This document shows positions 16,642-25,499 of a DNA stretch of 64,000 bases, piece after piece. Position numbers and translations under genes: made by a program. The first letter of the stretch is position 1. Every line of letters begins with the position of its first letter. This stretch comes from CADCTP01 sp963849885 (GTDB lineage: Bacteria; Actinomycetota; Actinomycetes; Mycobacteriales; CADCTP01). The notes beneath the pieces are model-generated. The model worked only from the letters and a program-made list of their open reading frames with translations. It searched no databases and was not told where the DNA came from. The DNA is taken from assembly GCA_963849885.1 (NCBI GenBank), contig CAWKIV010000020.1:186001-250000 (forward strand), written 5' to 3'.

Positions 16642-17763
16642 ATGAAGTTCCGGGTGGAGCGCGACCCGCTCGCCGAGGCGGTCGCCTGGACGGCCCGCAG
16701 CCTGCCGGCGCGTCCCGCGGTGCCCGTGCTCGGCGGGGTGCTGCTGGAGGTCTCCGACAGCACGCTGACCGTGTCCGGCTTCGACTACGAGGTCTCCACC
16801 CAGGTGGAGGTCGAGGTGCACGCGGCCACCGCGGGGCGGTCGCTGGTCAGCGGCCGGCTGCTGGCCGAGATCAGCCGGGCCCTCCCGCCGCACCCGGTGG
16901 ACGTCGCGGTGGACGGGCCGCGGGTGACGATCAGCTGCGGCAGCGCCCGCTTCACGCTGCCGGTGATGCCGGTCGAGGACTATCCGACGCTGCCGACCAT
17001 GCCGACCACCGCGGGGGTGGTGGACAGCGCCACCTTCGCCACCGCGGTGGGCCAGGTGGCGGTGGCCGCCGGGCGGGACGACACGCTGCCCATGCTCACC
17101 GGCGTCCGGCTGGAGATCGAGGGCGAGCAGCTGCGGCTGGCCGCCACCGACCGCTACCGGCTGGCCGTCCGCGAGCTGCTGTGGAAGCCGGAGCAGGCCG
17201 ACCTGACCGCCCAGGTGCTCATCCCGGCCCGGACGCTGGCCGAGTCGGCCAAGACGCTGACCACCGGCGCGGAGGTCACCCTGGCGCTGGCCAGCGGCGG
17301 CGCCGGCGAGGGCATGATCGGGTTCGTCGGCCCCGGCCGGCGGGCGACCACCCGGCTGCTGGACGCCGAGTTCCCGAAGTATCGATCGCTGTTCCCCTCG
17401 GAGTGGTCGGCCACCGCGGACATCCCGGTGCCGGTGCTGGTGGAGGCGGTCAAGCGGGTCGCCCTGGTCGCCGACCGCGGCACCCCGGTCCGGCTCGACT
17501 TCAGCGAGGGCGTGCTGGCGCTGGCCGCCGGTGGCGACGACGAGGGCCGGGCCGAGGAGCAGGTCGAGGTGCAGTTCACCGGCGAGCCGCTGACCATCGC
17601 GTTCAACCCGTCCTTCCTGCTGGACGGGCTCACCGCGGTGCACGCCGGGATCGCCCGGATGTCGTTCACCACGCCGAGCAAGCCCTCCGTGGTGACGGCG
17701 GTGGACGGCGACGGCACCACCGACTTCCGCTACCTGATCATGCCGGTCCGACTGCCGGGCTAG
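16642..17763 (+). CDS. dnaN: DNA polymerase III beta subunit (sliding clamp)
   Basis: A 373-residue ring-forming clamp giving processivity to DNA polymerase III. Three repeated clamp domains of about 120 residues are apparent, starting MKFRVERDPLAEAVAWTARS and ending YLIMPVRLPG, the conserved C-terminal strand and peptide-binding residues. It also serves as the docking platform for repair enzymes. Confidence 0.97.
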   Translation: MKFRVERDPLAEAVAWTARSLPARPAVPVLGGVLLEVSDSTLTVSGFDYEVSTQVEVEVHAATAGRSLVSGRLLAEISRALPPHPVDVAVDGPRVTISCGSARFTLPVMPVEDYPTLPTMPTTAGVVDSATFATAVGQVAVAAGRDDTLPMLTGVRLEIEGEQLRLAATDRYRLAVRELLWKPEQADLTAQVLIPARTLAESAKTLTTGAEVTLALASGGAGEGMIGFVGPGRRATTRLLDAEFPKYRSLFPSEWSATADIPVPVLVEAVKRVALVADRGTPVRLDFSEGVLALAAGGDDEGRAEEQVEVQFTGEPLTIAFNPSFLLDGLTAVHAGIARMSFTTPSKPSVVTAVDGDGTTDFRYLIMPVRLPG

Positions 17764-17851
17764 GTTGCCGATCAGGCACGGTCGCGGCGGCATGCCGGCG
17801 GGTCGGTCCGGGGACAACTGACCACGACGGGACGAGGACTCGGAGGTCGCG

Positions 17852-18798
<947 letters not shown>

Positions 18799-18799
<1 letters not shown>

Positions 18800-19932
18800 T
18801 GTACGTCCGGCACCTGTCGGTCGCCGACTTCCGGTCCTGGCCGGCGGCCGAAGTGGCCTTCGAGCCGGGGCCCAGCGTGCTCGTCGGGCCCAACGGGCAG
18901 GGCAAGACCAACCTGGTGGAGGCGATCGGCTACGTCGCCACGCTCGGGTCGCACCGGGTGGCGACGGACGCCCCGCTGGTCCGGGAGGGCACGGCCCGGG
19001 CCGTGGTGCGCACCGCGGTGATCAGCGACGGCCGCGAGCTGCTGGTCGAGCTGGAGATCAACCCGGGCCGGGCCAACCGGGCCCGGCTCAACCGGTCGCC
19101 GGTGCCGCGGGCCCGGGACGTGCTCGGCGCGCTCCGCTCGGTGCTCTTCGCGCCCGAGGACCTCGCCCTGGTGCGCGGCGACCCCGGCGAGCGGCGCCGG
19201 TTCCTGGACGAGCTGCTGGTCCAGCGCACCCCGCGGTACGCGGGGGTCCGGGCCGACTACGAGCGGGTGCTCAAGCAGCGCGGTGCGCTGCTGAAGACCG
19301 CCGGGGCGGCCCGCCGGGCCGGCGGCGCCGGCGACCTGCGCACCCTCGACGTGTGGGACGGCCACCTGGCCCGGCACGGCGCGGAGCTGCTGGCCGGCCG
19401 GCTCGCCCTGGTCCGGGCGGTGGCCCCGTTCGTCACCGGCGCGTACGAGGAGGTGGCCCGGGGCGGCGGCCCGGCCGAGGTGACGTACGCGTGCTCGCTC
19501 GGCGACGCGCTGCCCGAGGGCACGGCGGGCCCGGAGCTGCTCGAGGCGGCGCTGCTGTCCGAGCTGGCCCGGCTGCGCCCGCAGGAGGTGGAGCGCGGCG
19601 TCACCCTGGTCGGGCCGCACCGCGACGACCTGGTGCTGGCGCTCGGCGGCCGGCCGGCGAAGGGCTACGCCAGCCACGGCGAGAGCTGGTCGTACGCGCT
19701 GGCCCTGCGGCTGGGGTCGTACGAGCTGCTGGCCGCGGACGGCGCGGAGCCGGTGCTGGTGCTGGACGACGTCTTCGCCGAGCTGGACACCGCCCGCCGG
19801 GCCCGGCTGGCCGCCGTCGCCGGCAAGGCCGAGCAGGTGCTGGTCACCGCCGCGGTGGCCGACGACGTGCCCGAGGAGCTGCTCGGCGCCCGCTACGACG
19901 TCGCCGACGGGGTGGTCCGCCGTGTCCGCTGA
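18799..19932 (+). CDS. recF: DNA replication and repair protein RecF
   Basis: A 377-residue SMC-like ATPase that binds gapped DNA and loads RecA. Walker A is VGPNGQGKTNLVEAIGY (about 34-50), signature HGESWSYALALRLGSYEL, and Walker B VLVLDDVFAELD. The ATG overlaps the gnd stop (TGATG), and the C-terminus ends GVVRRVR just before the DUF721 gene. Confidence 0.95.
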
Positions 19933-20074
19933 CCGTCCGGACCGTCCAGGACCGCCAGGACCGCCAGGACCGCCAGGACCGTCCGGACCGTCCGGACCGT
20001 CCGGACCGTCCGGAGTGGACGGAGCGGGCCGGGTCGCCCGGCCGGCCGCCGGCCGGGTCGCCCGGCCGGCCGCG
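19933..20074. repeat. 9-bp tandem repeat and 22-bp duplication at recF/DUF721 junction
   Basis: From 19937 to about 20015 there are repeated 9-base units (CCAGGACCG, then TCCGGACCG), followed by two copies of GGCCGGGTCGCCCGGCCGGC-type sequence in 20028-20074. From a GTG overlapping the recF stop (19922), the repeat would encode a collagen-like GPPGPPGPPGPSGPSG stretch, but that frame stops at 20098; the DUF721 frame reads QDRQDRPDRPDR instead. Confidence 0.8.
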
Positions 20075-20087
20075 GAAACCGTCCGAT

Positions 20088-20642
20088 GTGGACCCTGACG
20101 CCGCCGTGGCGCCTGTGGACGGACCTGTGGAAGCTGTGGATGACGGGGTGGGCCTCGGCCGCTCCGCGCTGGAGACGGCCCGGGCGGCGTCCCGCCGCTC
20201 CCCGCTGCGCGGCGGCCGCCGGGTCGCCGGCCGGCGGCCGGGAGCCGAGCGGCGGCGGGGCGGCTACAGCGGCGCCGGCCCGGACCCGCGCGACCCGCAG
20301 CCCTTCGGCACGCTGGTCCGCCGGCTGGTCGAGGACCGCGGCTGGGAGGCCACCGCGGCCAACGCCACCGTGCTCGCCGGCTGGGACCGCATCGTCGGTC
20401 CGGAGCTCGCCGCGCGCTGCCAGCCGGTGAGCCTGCGCGCCGGCGAGCTCACCCTGGCCGCCGAGTCCACCGCGTGGGCGATGCAGCTCAAGCTCATGTT
20501 CCCGGTGCTCATGACCAAGATCCGGGCCGAGCTCGGGCCGGACGTGGTGACCCGGATCCGGGTGCACGGGCCGACCGCGCCGACCTGGGGCGCCGGCCCG
20601 CGCCGGGTGGCCGGCCGCGGCCCCCGCGACACGTACGGCTGA
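20088..20642 (+). CDS. DUF721 (DciA-like) family protein
   Basis: At least 184 residues. The DUF721 core, DPRDPQPFGTLVRRLVEDRG through WDRIVGPELAARCQPVSLR to ELGPDVVTRIRVHGPT, resembles DciA, which helps load the replicative helicase. GTG 20088 is the first in-frame start, yet no ribosome site is visible. A better start signal, GTG 19922 overlapping the recF stop, is in a different frame, so the native N-terminus may begin there with an indel in the intervening repeat. The neighbours recF and gyrB fit a replication role. Confidence 0.85.
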   Translation: MDPDAAVAPVDGPVEAVDDGVGLGRSALETARAASRRSPLRGGRRVAGRRPGAERRRGGYSGAGPDPRDPQPFGTLVRRLVEDRGWEATAANATVLAGWDRIVGPELAARCQPVSLRAGELTLAAESTAWAMQLKLMFPVLMTKIRAELGPDVVTRIRVHGPTAPTWGAGPRRVAGRGPRDTYG

Positions 20643-20663
20643 GCGGAAGGACAACCTGAGCCC

Positions 20664-20692
20664 GGGGGACCAGCTTCGCCATTCGGTCCCCC
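20664..20692 (+). terminator. Stem-loop after DUF721
   Basis: GGGGGACC (20664-20671) and GGTCCCCC (20685-20692) form a perfect 8-bp stem with a 13-base loop, 20 bases after the stop. No U-tract follows, as is usual in actinomycetes. Confidence 0.6.
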
Positions 20693-20758
20693 GATCGGGT
20701 TAACCCGCCGTAACATCGCAGGTCATCGCCGCTGCCGCGACCCCGCCAAGGAGCAGCC

Positions 20759-22222
20759 ATGCGCCTGCGACCCCTACTCGCCGTCCTGGTCCTCGCGCTC
20801 GTCCCGGTGGTGGTGCCGATCCAGCCGGCCGCGGGTGCGCCGCCGGCCGCCCCGGCCGCGGCCGCCGCGCCAGCCGCCGCCGCGCCAGCCGCCGCAGCAG
20901 CCGCGACGAAGCCCAACATCTTCTTCTACAACCTGGACGACCTCCGCGACGCGGTGCCCGGCAACGTCGACCCGATGACGTTCATGCCGAAGACGCGGCA
21001 GTGGATGACCGAGGGCCGCCGCTTCGCCAAGCACTTCGTCACCGAGCCGTCCTGCTGCCCGTCCCGGGCGGCGATGATGACCGGCCGGCTCTCCCACAAC
21101 AACGGGGTCAAGCTCCAGTCGCAGGGCCCGGCCTTCGACCACCCGCACTCGATGGCCTGCTACCTGCGCAGCGCGGGCTACTCGACGTACGTGGCCGGCA
21201 AGTTCCTCACCACCTGGCCGAAGACCACGCGGCCGCCGTGCTTCGACCACTCCACGGTGATCTGGGGCGGCTACAACAACGTGACCAGCCGGGTGGACGG
21301 CGTCTCGCGCACGCTGACCGGCTACTCGACCACGGCTCTCGGCGTCCGCGGCCGGGAGTACATCACCAGCGCGCTCGGCCTGGCCAAGCCCTTCCTGCTG
21401 TACGAGACCCCGCAGGCCCCGCACTGGGTGGACGTCACCAACCCGGACGGCACCGTCACCCGGCGCGCCGTCCCCGAGACCAAGTACGCGAGCGCGCCGG
21501 TGCCGACCTGCTCGGCGCCGGTCGAGACCAGCCGCTCGGACAAGCCGCAGTACGTCCGCAACATGAACCAGACGCCGGCGCAGGGCCAGGTCATGTGCGC
21601 CAGCCAGCTGCGGGCGATCATGACGGCGGACGACGAGTTCGACGCGACCATGCGGCTGCTGTCCGACCGCGGCGTGCTCGCCAACACGCTGGTGGTCTTC
21701 TCCTCGGACAACGGCTACATGTGGAGCGACCACGGCCGGACCGAGAAGTTCGTCCCGTACGAGCCGTCGGTCCGCGTCCCGCTCTACCTGCGCTGGCCCG
21801 GGCAGATCCCGGCGGGCACCGACACGACCCGGATGGCGTCGTACATCGACCTGCTGCCGACCATGCTCGCGGCGGCCCAGTTCGCCCTGCCGGCCGGGTC
21901 GCCGGCGCTGGACGGCGAGTCGCTGCTCGGCCCCAGCGCTCGGACCACGGCGTACGCCGAGTACTACAAGGACACGGCGAACGGCAACGTGCCGACCTGG
22001 AAGATGATCCGGACCGCGACGGTGAAGTACATCCACACGTACGACGAGAGCGGCAACATCATCTTCCGCGAGTACTACAACCTCACCGCCGACCCGCAGG
22101 AGTTCACCAACCTGCTCAACGACGGCAACGCGGCCAACGACCCGCCGGCGGCCGAGCTGTCCGCGCTGTCCGCCCGGCTCACCGCGATGGGGACCTGCGC
22201 CGGCAGCGGCTGCGTGGTCTGA
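20759..22222 (+). CDS. Secreted sulfatase / alkaline phosphatase superfamily hydrolase
   Basis: A 487-residue exported hydrolase. A Sec signal peptide (MRLRPLLAVLVLALVPVVVP, cut near AAGA at about 27) is followed by an Ala/Pro linker to about 50. The sulfatase active-site motif is SCCPSRAAMMTGR, with Cys99 in the position converted to formylglycine (C-x-P-S-R). Metal-site residues appear as NLDD and FSSDNGYMWSDHG. It probably removes sulfate from an extracellular ester or glycan; the substrate is unknown. AAGGAG precedes the ATG. Upstream, GTTAACC/GTAACAT/GGTCATC in 11-base register faintly resembles a PHO box. Confidence 0.88.
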   Translation: MRLRPLLAVLVLALVPVVVPIQPAAGAPPAAPAAAAAPAAAAPAAAAAATKPNIFFYNLDDLRDAVPGNVDPMTFMPKTRQWMTEGRRFAKHFVTEPSCCPSRAAMMTGRLSHNNGVKLQSQGPAFDHPHSMACYLRSAGYSTYVAGKFLTTWPKTTRPPCFDHSTVIWGGYNNVTSRVDGVSRTLTGYSTTALGVRGREYITSALGLAKPFLLYETPQAPHWVDVTNPDGTVTRRAVPETKYASAPVPTCSAPVETSRSDKPQYVRNMNQTPAQGQVMCASQLRAIMTADDEFDATMRLLSDRGVLANTLVVFSSDNGYMWSDHGRTEKFVPYEPSVRVPLYLRWPGQIPAGTDTTRMASYIDLLPTMLAAAQFALPAGSPALDGESLLGPSARTTAYAEYYKDTANGNVPTWKMIRTATVKYIHTYDESGNIIFREYYNLTADPQEFTNLLNDGNAANDPPAAELSALSARLTAMGTCAGSGCVV

Positions 22223-22228
22223 GGCCGG

Positions 22229-23170
22229 TCAGCGGGCCGGGGCGCTGGGCGGCAGCAGCTCGTCGGCGAAGCCGGTGACGGCGGCCAGCCACCGGTCCGG
22301 CTGGTCGCGGTGCAGGCAGTGCCCGCCGGGCAGCTCGACGAAGCGTTCCGCCGGCAGGGCCGCCCGGACCGCCGCCCGGGCCGGCTCACCCAGCGCGCTG
22401 CCGGCCGGGCCGTCGCCGAACCGGTCGCCGGAGTCGGTGGCGGCGATCACCAGCACCGGCACCGGCGCGCCGGCGATCAGCGGGGTCAGGTCCGCGTCCC
22501 GCAGCCCGCCGCGCAGGCCCGCGGCCACGGCCGGCACCTGGGCGCGGGCGACGCCCTCGACGTCCTGCTCCACGTCGGGCGGCGCCCAGCCCGGGTGCTC
22601 GGCGGCCGACCGGCGCAGCAGCCGGTCCCGGTCGGTATGGACCAGCTCGCCGTCCAGCTCGACGCCGTGGGCCATCTCCTCGGCCGGGCCGAGGTCGCCG
22701 CCCGGCGGGTCCTCCAGCACCACCGCCCGGGCCAGACCCGGGTGCCGGGCGACCGCGGTGATCGCGGTCCGGGCGCCGAGGCTGTGCCCGACCAGCAGGT
22801 CCACCGGGCCGTCCAGGTCGGCGACCACCTTGGCGACCAGCGCGTCCATGGTGAGCGGGCCGGCCAGCGGCGGGCTGGACCCGTGCCCGGCGAGGTCGAG
22901 CGCGCGGACGTCCCAGCCGCGGGCGGCCAGCTCCGGGCCGACCTGCCACCAGGTCGCGCCGAGCGACATGATCCCGTGCAGCAGCGCGACCGTGCCACGG
23001 CGCGGCATCGCCGCCGGCCAGCGCGGCGCGCCACCCTCCGCGCCGCCCGGCGCGCCGCCCCCGGCCGCGCCGGCGCCCGCGGCCGCCATCCCGACCGCGC
23101 CGGCGCCCGCGACCGGCATCCCGACCGCGCCGGTGCCCTCCTGGTCCGCCCTGCCCGTAGCGTCGTCCAT
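22229..23170 (-). CDS. Alpha/beta hydrolase
   Basis: A 313-residue alpha/beta-hydrolase. The oxyanion segment LLHGIMSLGATWWQVG is near residue 63, the nucleophile elbow is VGHSLGAR (Ser near 129), and the catalytic His is in LPGGHCLHRDQP near the end. The first 58 residues are an odd Ala/Gly/Met repeat (VAGAGAVGMAAAGAGAAGGG) with no signal-peptide character, so the real start may be lower, near MPRRGTVALLHG. It is convergent with the sulfatase, six bases apart. Substrate unknown. Confidence 0.82.
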   Translation of the reverse strand: MDDATGRADQEGTGAVGMPVAGAGAVGMAAAGAGAAGGGAPGGAEGGAPRWPAAMPRRGTVALLHGIMSLGATWWQVGPELAARGWDVRALDLAGHGSSPPLAGPLTMDALVAKVVADLDGPVDLLVGHSLGARTAITAVARHPGLARAVVLEDPPGGDLGPAEEMAHGVELDGELVHTDRDRLLRRSAAEHPGWAPPDVEQDVEGVARAQVPAVAAGLRGGLRDADLTPLIAGAPVPVLVIAATDSGDRFGDGPAGSALGEPARAAVRAALPAERFVELPGGHCLHRDQPDRWLAAVTGFADELLPPSAPAR

Positions 23171-23534
23171 GCGGACGTACCTCCCCGGTCCGGCCGCGCC
23201 CCGAACCGGCCCGGCGGTGCCCGGGCGGGGCGCTGTCGGTGGGCTCCCGGCCGACCCGCTCGGGGCGACCGGCTGAGCGGCCCGCCGCCGTCGCGTACCC
23301 CCGTCCGCGCGTGGGGGACCATTGACGCGTCGCGACGGACGGGCTCCCGAGAACTCAGGCCGCGGCGATGCCCGTTTGTGCAGCGCTGACGCGGTAGAGT
23401 TGAGGGGACGAATCCGCGTGCGGCGGCCCAGCTGCCCGCCAGCGCCTCACCAGCGCCGGCCGGCCTGGAGCCGCCGCCCGCGTGCCCACCCCAGGTGTCC
23501 CGCCGATCCGCGTGGCGGGAGGAAGCGAGCGCGC
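23171..23534 (+). promoter_or_regulatory. Intergenic region with gyrB promoter
   Basis: No gene is visible in these 364 bases. TAGAGT (23395-23400) is a good -10 candidate for gyrB, leaving a leader of about 130 bases; no strong -35 is seen. GGAGGAAG (23518-23525) is the gyrB ribosome site. The left part should contain the start region of the divergent hydrolase gene. Confidence 0.5.
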
Positions 23535-25469
23535 GTGGCGCCCAAGGCCCAGCCCACCGACTACAGCGCCAGCTCGATCACGGTCCTCGAGGGCCTCGAG
23601 GCGGTCCGCAAGCGTCCCGGAATGTACATCGGGTCGACCGGCGAGCGCGGCCTGCACCACCTCGTGCAGGAGATCGTCGACAACGCCGTGGACGAGGCGC
23701 TCGCCGGCTACTGCGACACCATCGTGGTCACGCTGCTCAACGACGGCGGGGTCCGGGTCTTCGACAACGGCCGCGGCATCCCGGTCGACCGGCACCCGAT
23801 CGAGAAGCGCCCGGCCGTCGAGGTCGTGCTGACCACGCTGCACGCGGGGGGCAAGTTCGACGGCAAGTCCTACGCGGTGTCCGGCGGCCTGCACGGTGTC
23901 GGCGCGGCGGTGGTCAACGCGCTGTCCACCCGGCTGACCGTCGAGGTCCGGCGCGATGGTTTCACGTGGAGCCAGGAATACCTGAACAGCCGGCCCGGCC
24001 CCCTGGTGAAGGGCGCGCCGACGCGCAAGCACGGCAGCACGGTCACGTTCTGGGCCGACCCGGCGATCTTCGAGACGGTGACGTACTCGTTCGAGACGCT
24101 GTCCCGCCGCCTGCAGGAGATGGCCTTCCTCAACCGCGGCCTGTCGATCACCATCCGCGACGAGCGCGACGAGGCGCCGCGCGAGGTCACGTACATGTAC
24201 AAGGGCGGCATCGAGGACTTCGTCCGCCACCTCAACGCGACCAAGGACGCCATCCACAAGTCGGTGATCGGCTTCGGGACGGAGGGCACCGGCATCGCCG
24301 TCGAGGTCGCGATGCAGTGGAACTCGACGTACGCGGAGTCGGTCTACACCTTCGCCAACACGATCAACACGCACGAGGGCGGCACGCACGAGGAAGGCTT
24401 CCGGGCGGCGCTGACCGGCCTGGTGAACAAGTACGCGCGGGACAAGAAGCTGCTCAAGGAGAAGGACGACAACCTCACCGGCGACGACATCCGGGAGGGC
24501 CTGGCCGCGATCATCTCGGTCAAGCTGGCCAACCCCCAGTTCGAGGGGCAGACCAAGACCAAGCTGGGCAACACCGAGGCGAAGACCTTCGTGCAGAAGG
24601 CCTGCAACGACTGGCTGGCCGACTGGCTGGAGCGCAACCCCAGCGAGGCCCGGACCATCGTCACCAAGGCCTCGTCCGCGGCCCGCGCCCGCAAGGCGGC
24701 GCAGGAGGCGCGCAAGCTGGCCCGCCGCAAGGGGCTGCTCGACGTCGGCTCGCTGCCGGGCAAGCTGGCCGACTGCCGGTCCACCGACCCCAGCCGGTCC
24801 GAGCTCTACATCGTGGAGGGCGACAGCGCCGGCGGCTCGGCCAAGTCCGGGCGGGACTCGATGTTCCAGGCGATCCTGCCGATCCGCGGCAAGATCATCA
24901 ACGTGGAGAAGGCCCGGATCGACCGGGTGCTGAAGAACAACGAGGTCCAGTCGCTGATCACCGCGCTGGGGACCGGCATCCACGACGAGTTCGACATCAG
25001 CAAGCTGCGCTATCACAAGATCGTGCTGATGGCCGACGCCGACGTCGACGGCCAGCACATCCGGACGCTGCTGCTCACCCTGCTCTTCCGCTTCATGCGG
25101 CCGCTGATCGAGCACGGGCACGTCTACCTGGGCCAGCCCCCGCTCTACAAGATCAAGTGGCTGCGGGAGACCCCGGAGTACGCGTACACCGACCGGGAGC
25201 GGGACGGCCTCATCAAGGCCGGCCTGGAGGCGGGCCGCAAGCTGCCCAAGGAAGGCTCGATCCAGCGCTACAAGGGCCTCGGCGAGATGAACGCGAAGGA
25301 GCTGTGGGAGACCACCATGGACCCGGCCACCCGGGTGCTCCTCCAGGTGACCTTGGACGACGCTGCAACGGCGGACGAGCTCTTCAGCGTCCTCATGGGT
25401 GAGGACGTCGAGGCGCGGCGGAGTTTCATCATCCGCAACGCCAAGGACGTCCGCTTCCTCGACATCTGA
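23535..25469 (+). CDS. gyrB: DNA gyrase subunit B
   Basis: A 644-residue type IIA topoisomerase subunit supplying ATP energy for negative supercoiling. The GHKL ATPase has EIVDNAVDEALAGY and GGLHGVGAAVVNALS; the TOPRIM domain has EGDSAGGSAKSGRD and DADVDGQHIRTLLL; the C-terminus ends NAKDVRFLDI. GTG 23535 follows GGAGGAAG. It is followed after 30 bases by gyrA. GTTTCACGTGGAGC at 23959-23972, inside the gene, matches 12 of 14 parS bases. Confidence 0.97.
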   Translation: MAPKAQPTDYSASSITVLEGLEAVRKRPGMYIGSTGERGLHHLVQEIVDNAVDEALAGYCDTIVVTLLNDGGVRVFDNGRGIPVDRHPIEKRPAVEVVLTTLHAGGKFDGKSYAVSGGLHGVGAAVVNALSTRLTVEVRRDGFTWSQEYLNSRPGPLVKGAPTRKHGSTVTFWADPAIFETVTYSFETLSRRLQEMAFLNRGLSITIRDERDEAPREVTYMYKGGIEDFVRHLNATKDAIHKSVIGFGTEGTGIAVEVAMQWNSTYAESVYTFANTINTHEGGTHEEGFRAALTGLVNKYARDKKLLKEKDDNLTGDDIREGLAAIISVKLANPQFEGQTKTKLGNTEAKTFVQKACNDWLADWLERNPSEARTIVTKASSAARARKAAQEARKLARRKGLLDVGSLPGKLADCRSTDPSRSELYIVEGDSAGGSAKSGRDSMFQAILPIRGKIINVEKARIDRVLKNNEVQSLITALGTGIHDEFDISKLRYHKIVLMADADVDGQHIRTLLLTLLFRFMRPLIEHGHVYLGQPPLYKIKWLRETPEYAYTDRERDGLIKAGLEAGRKLPKEGSIQRYKGLGEMNAKELWETTMDPATRVLLQVTLDDAATADELFSVLMGEDVEARRSFIIRNAKDVRFLDI

Positions 25470-25499
25470 GCCAGCCGGACGACAGGGAAGGGAATCCGA

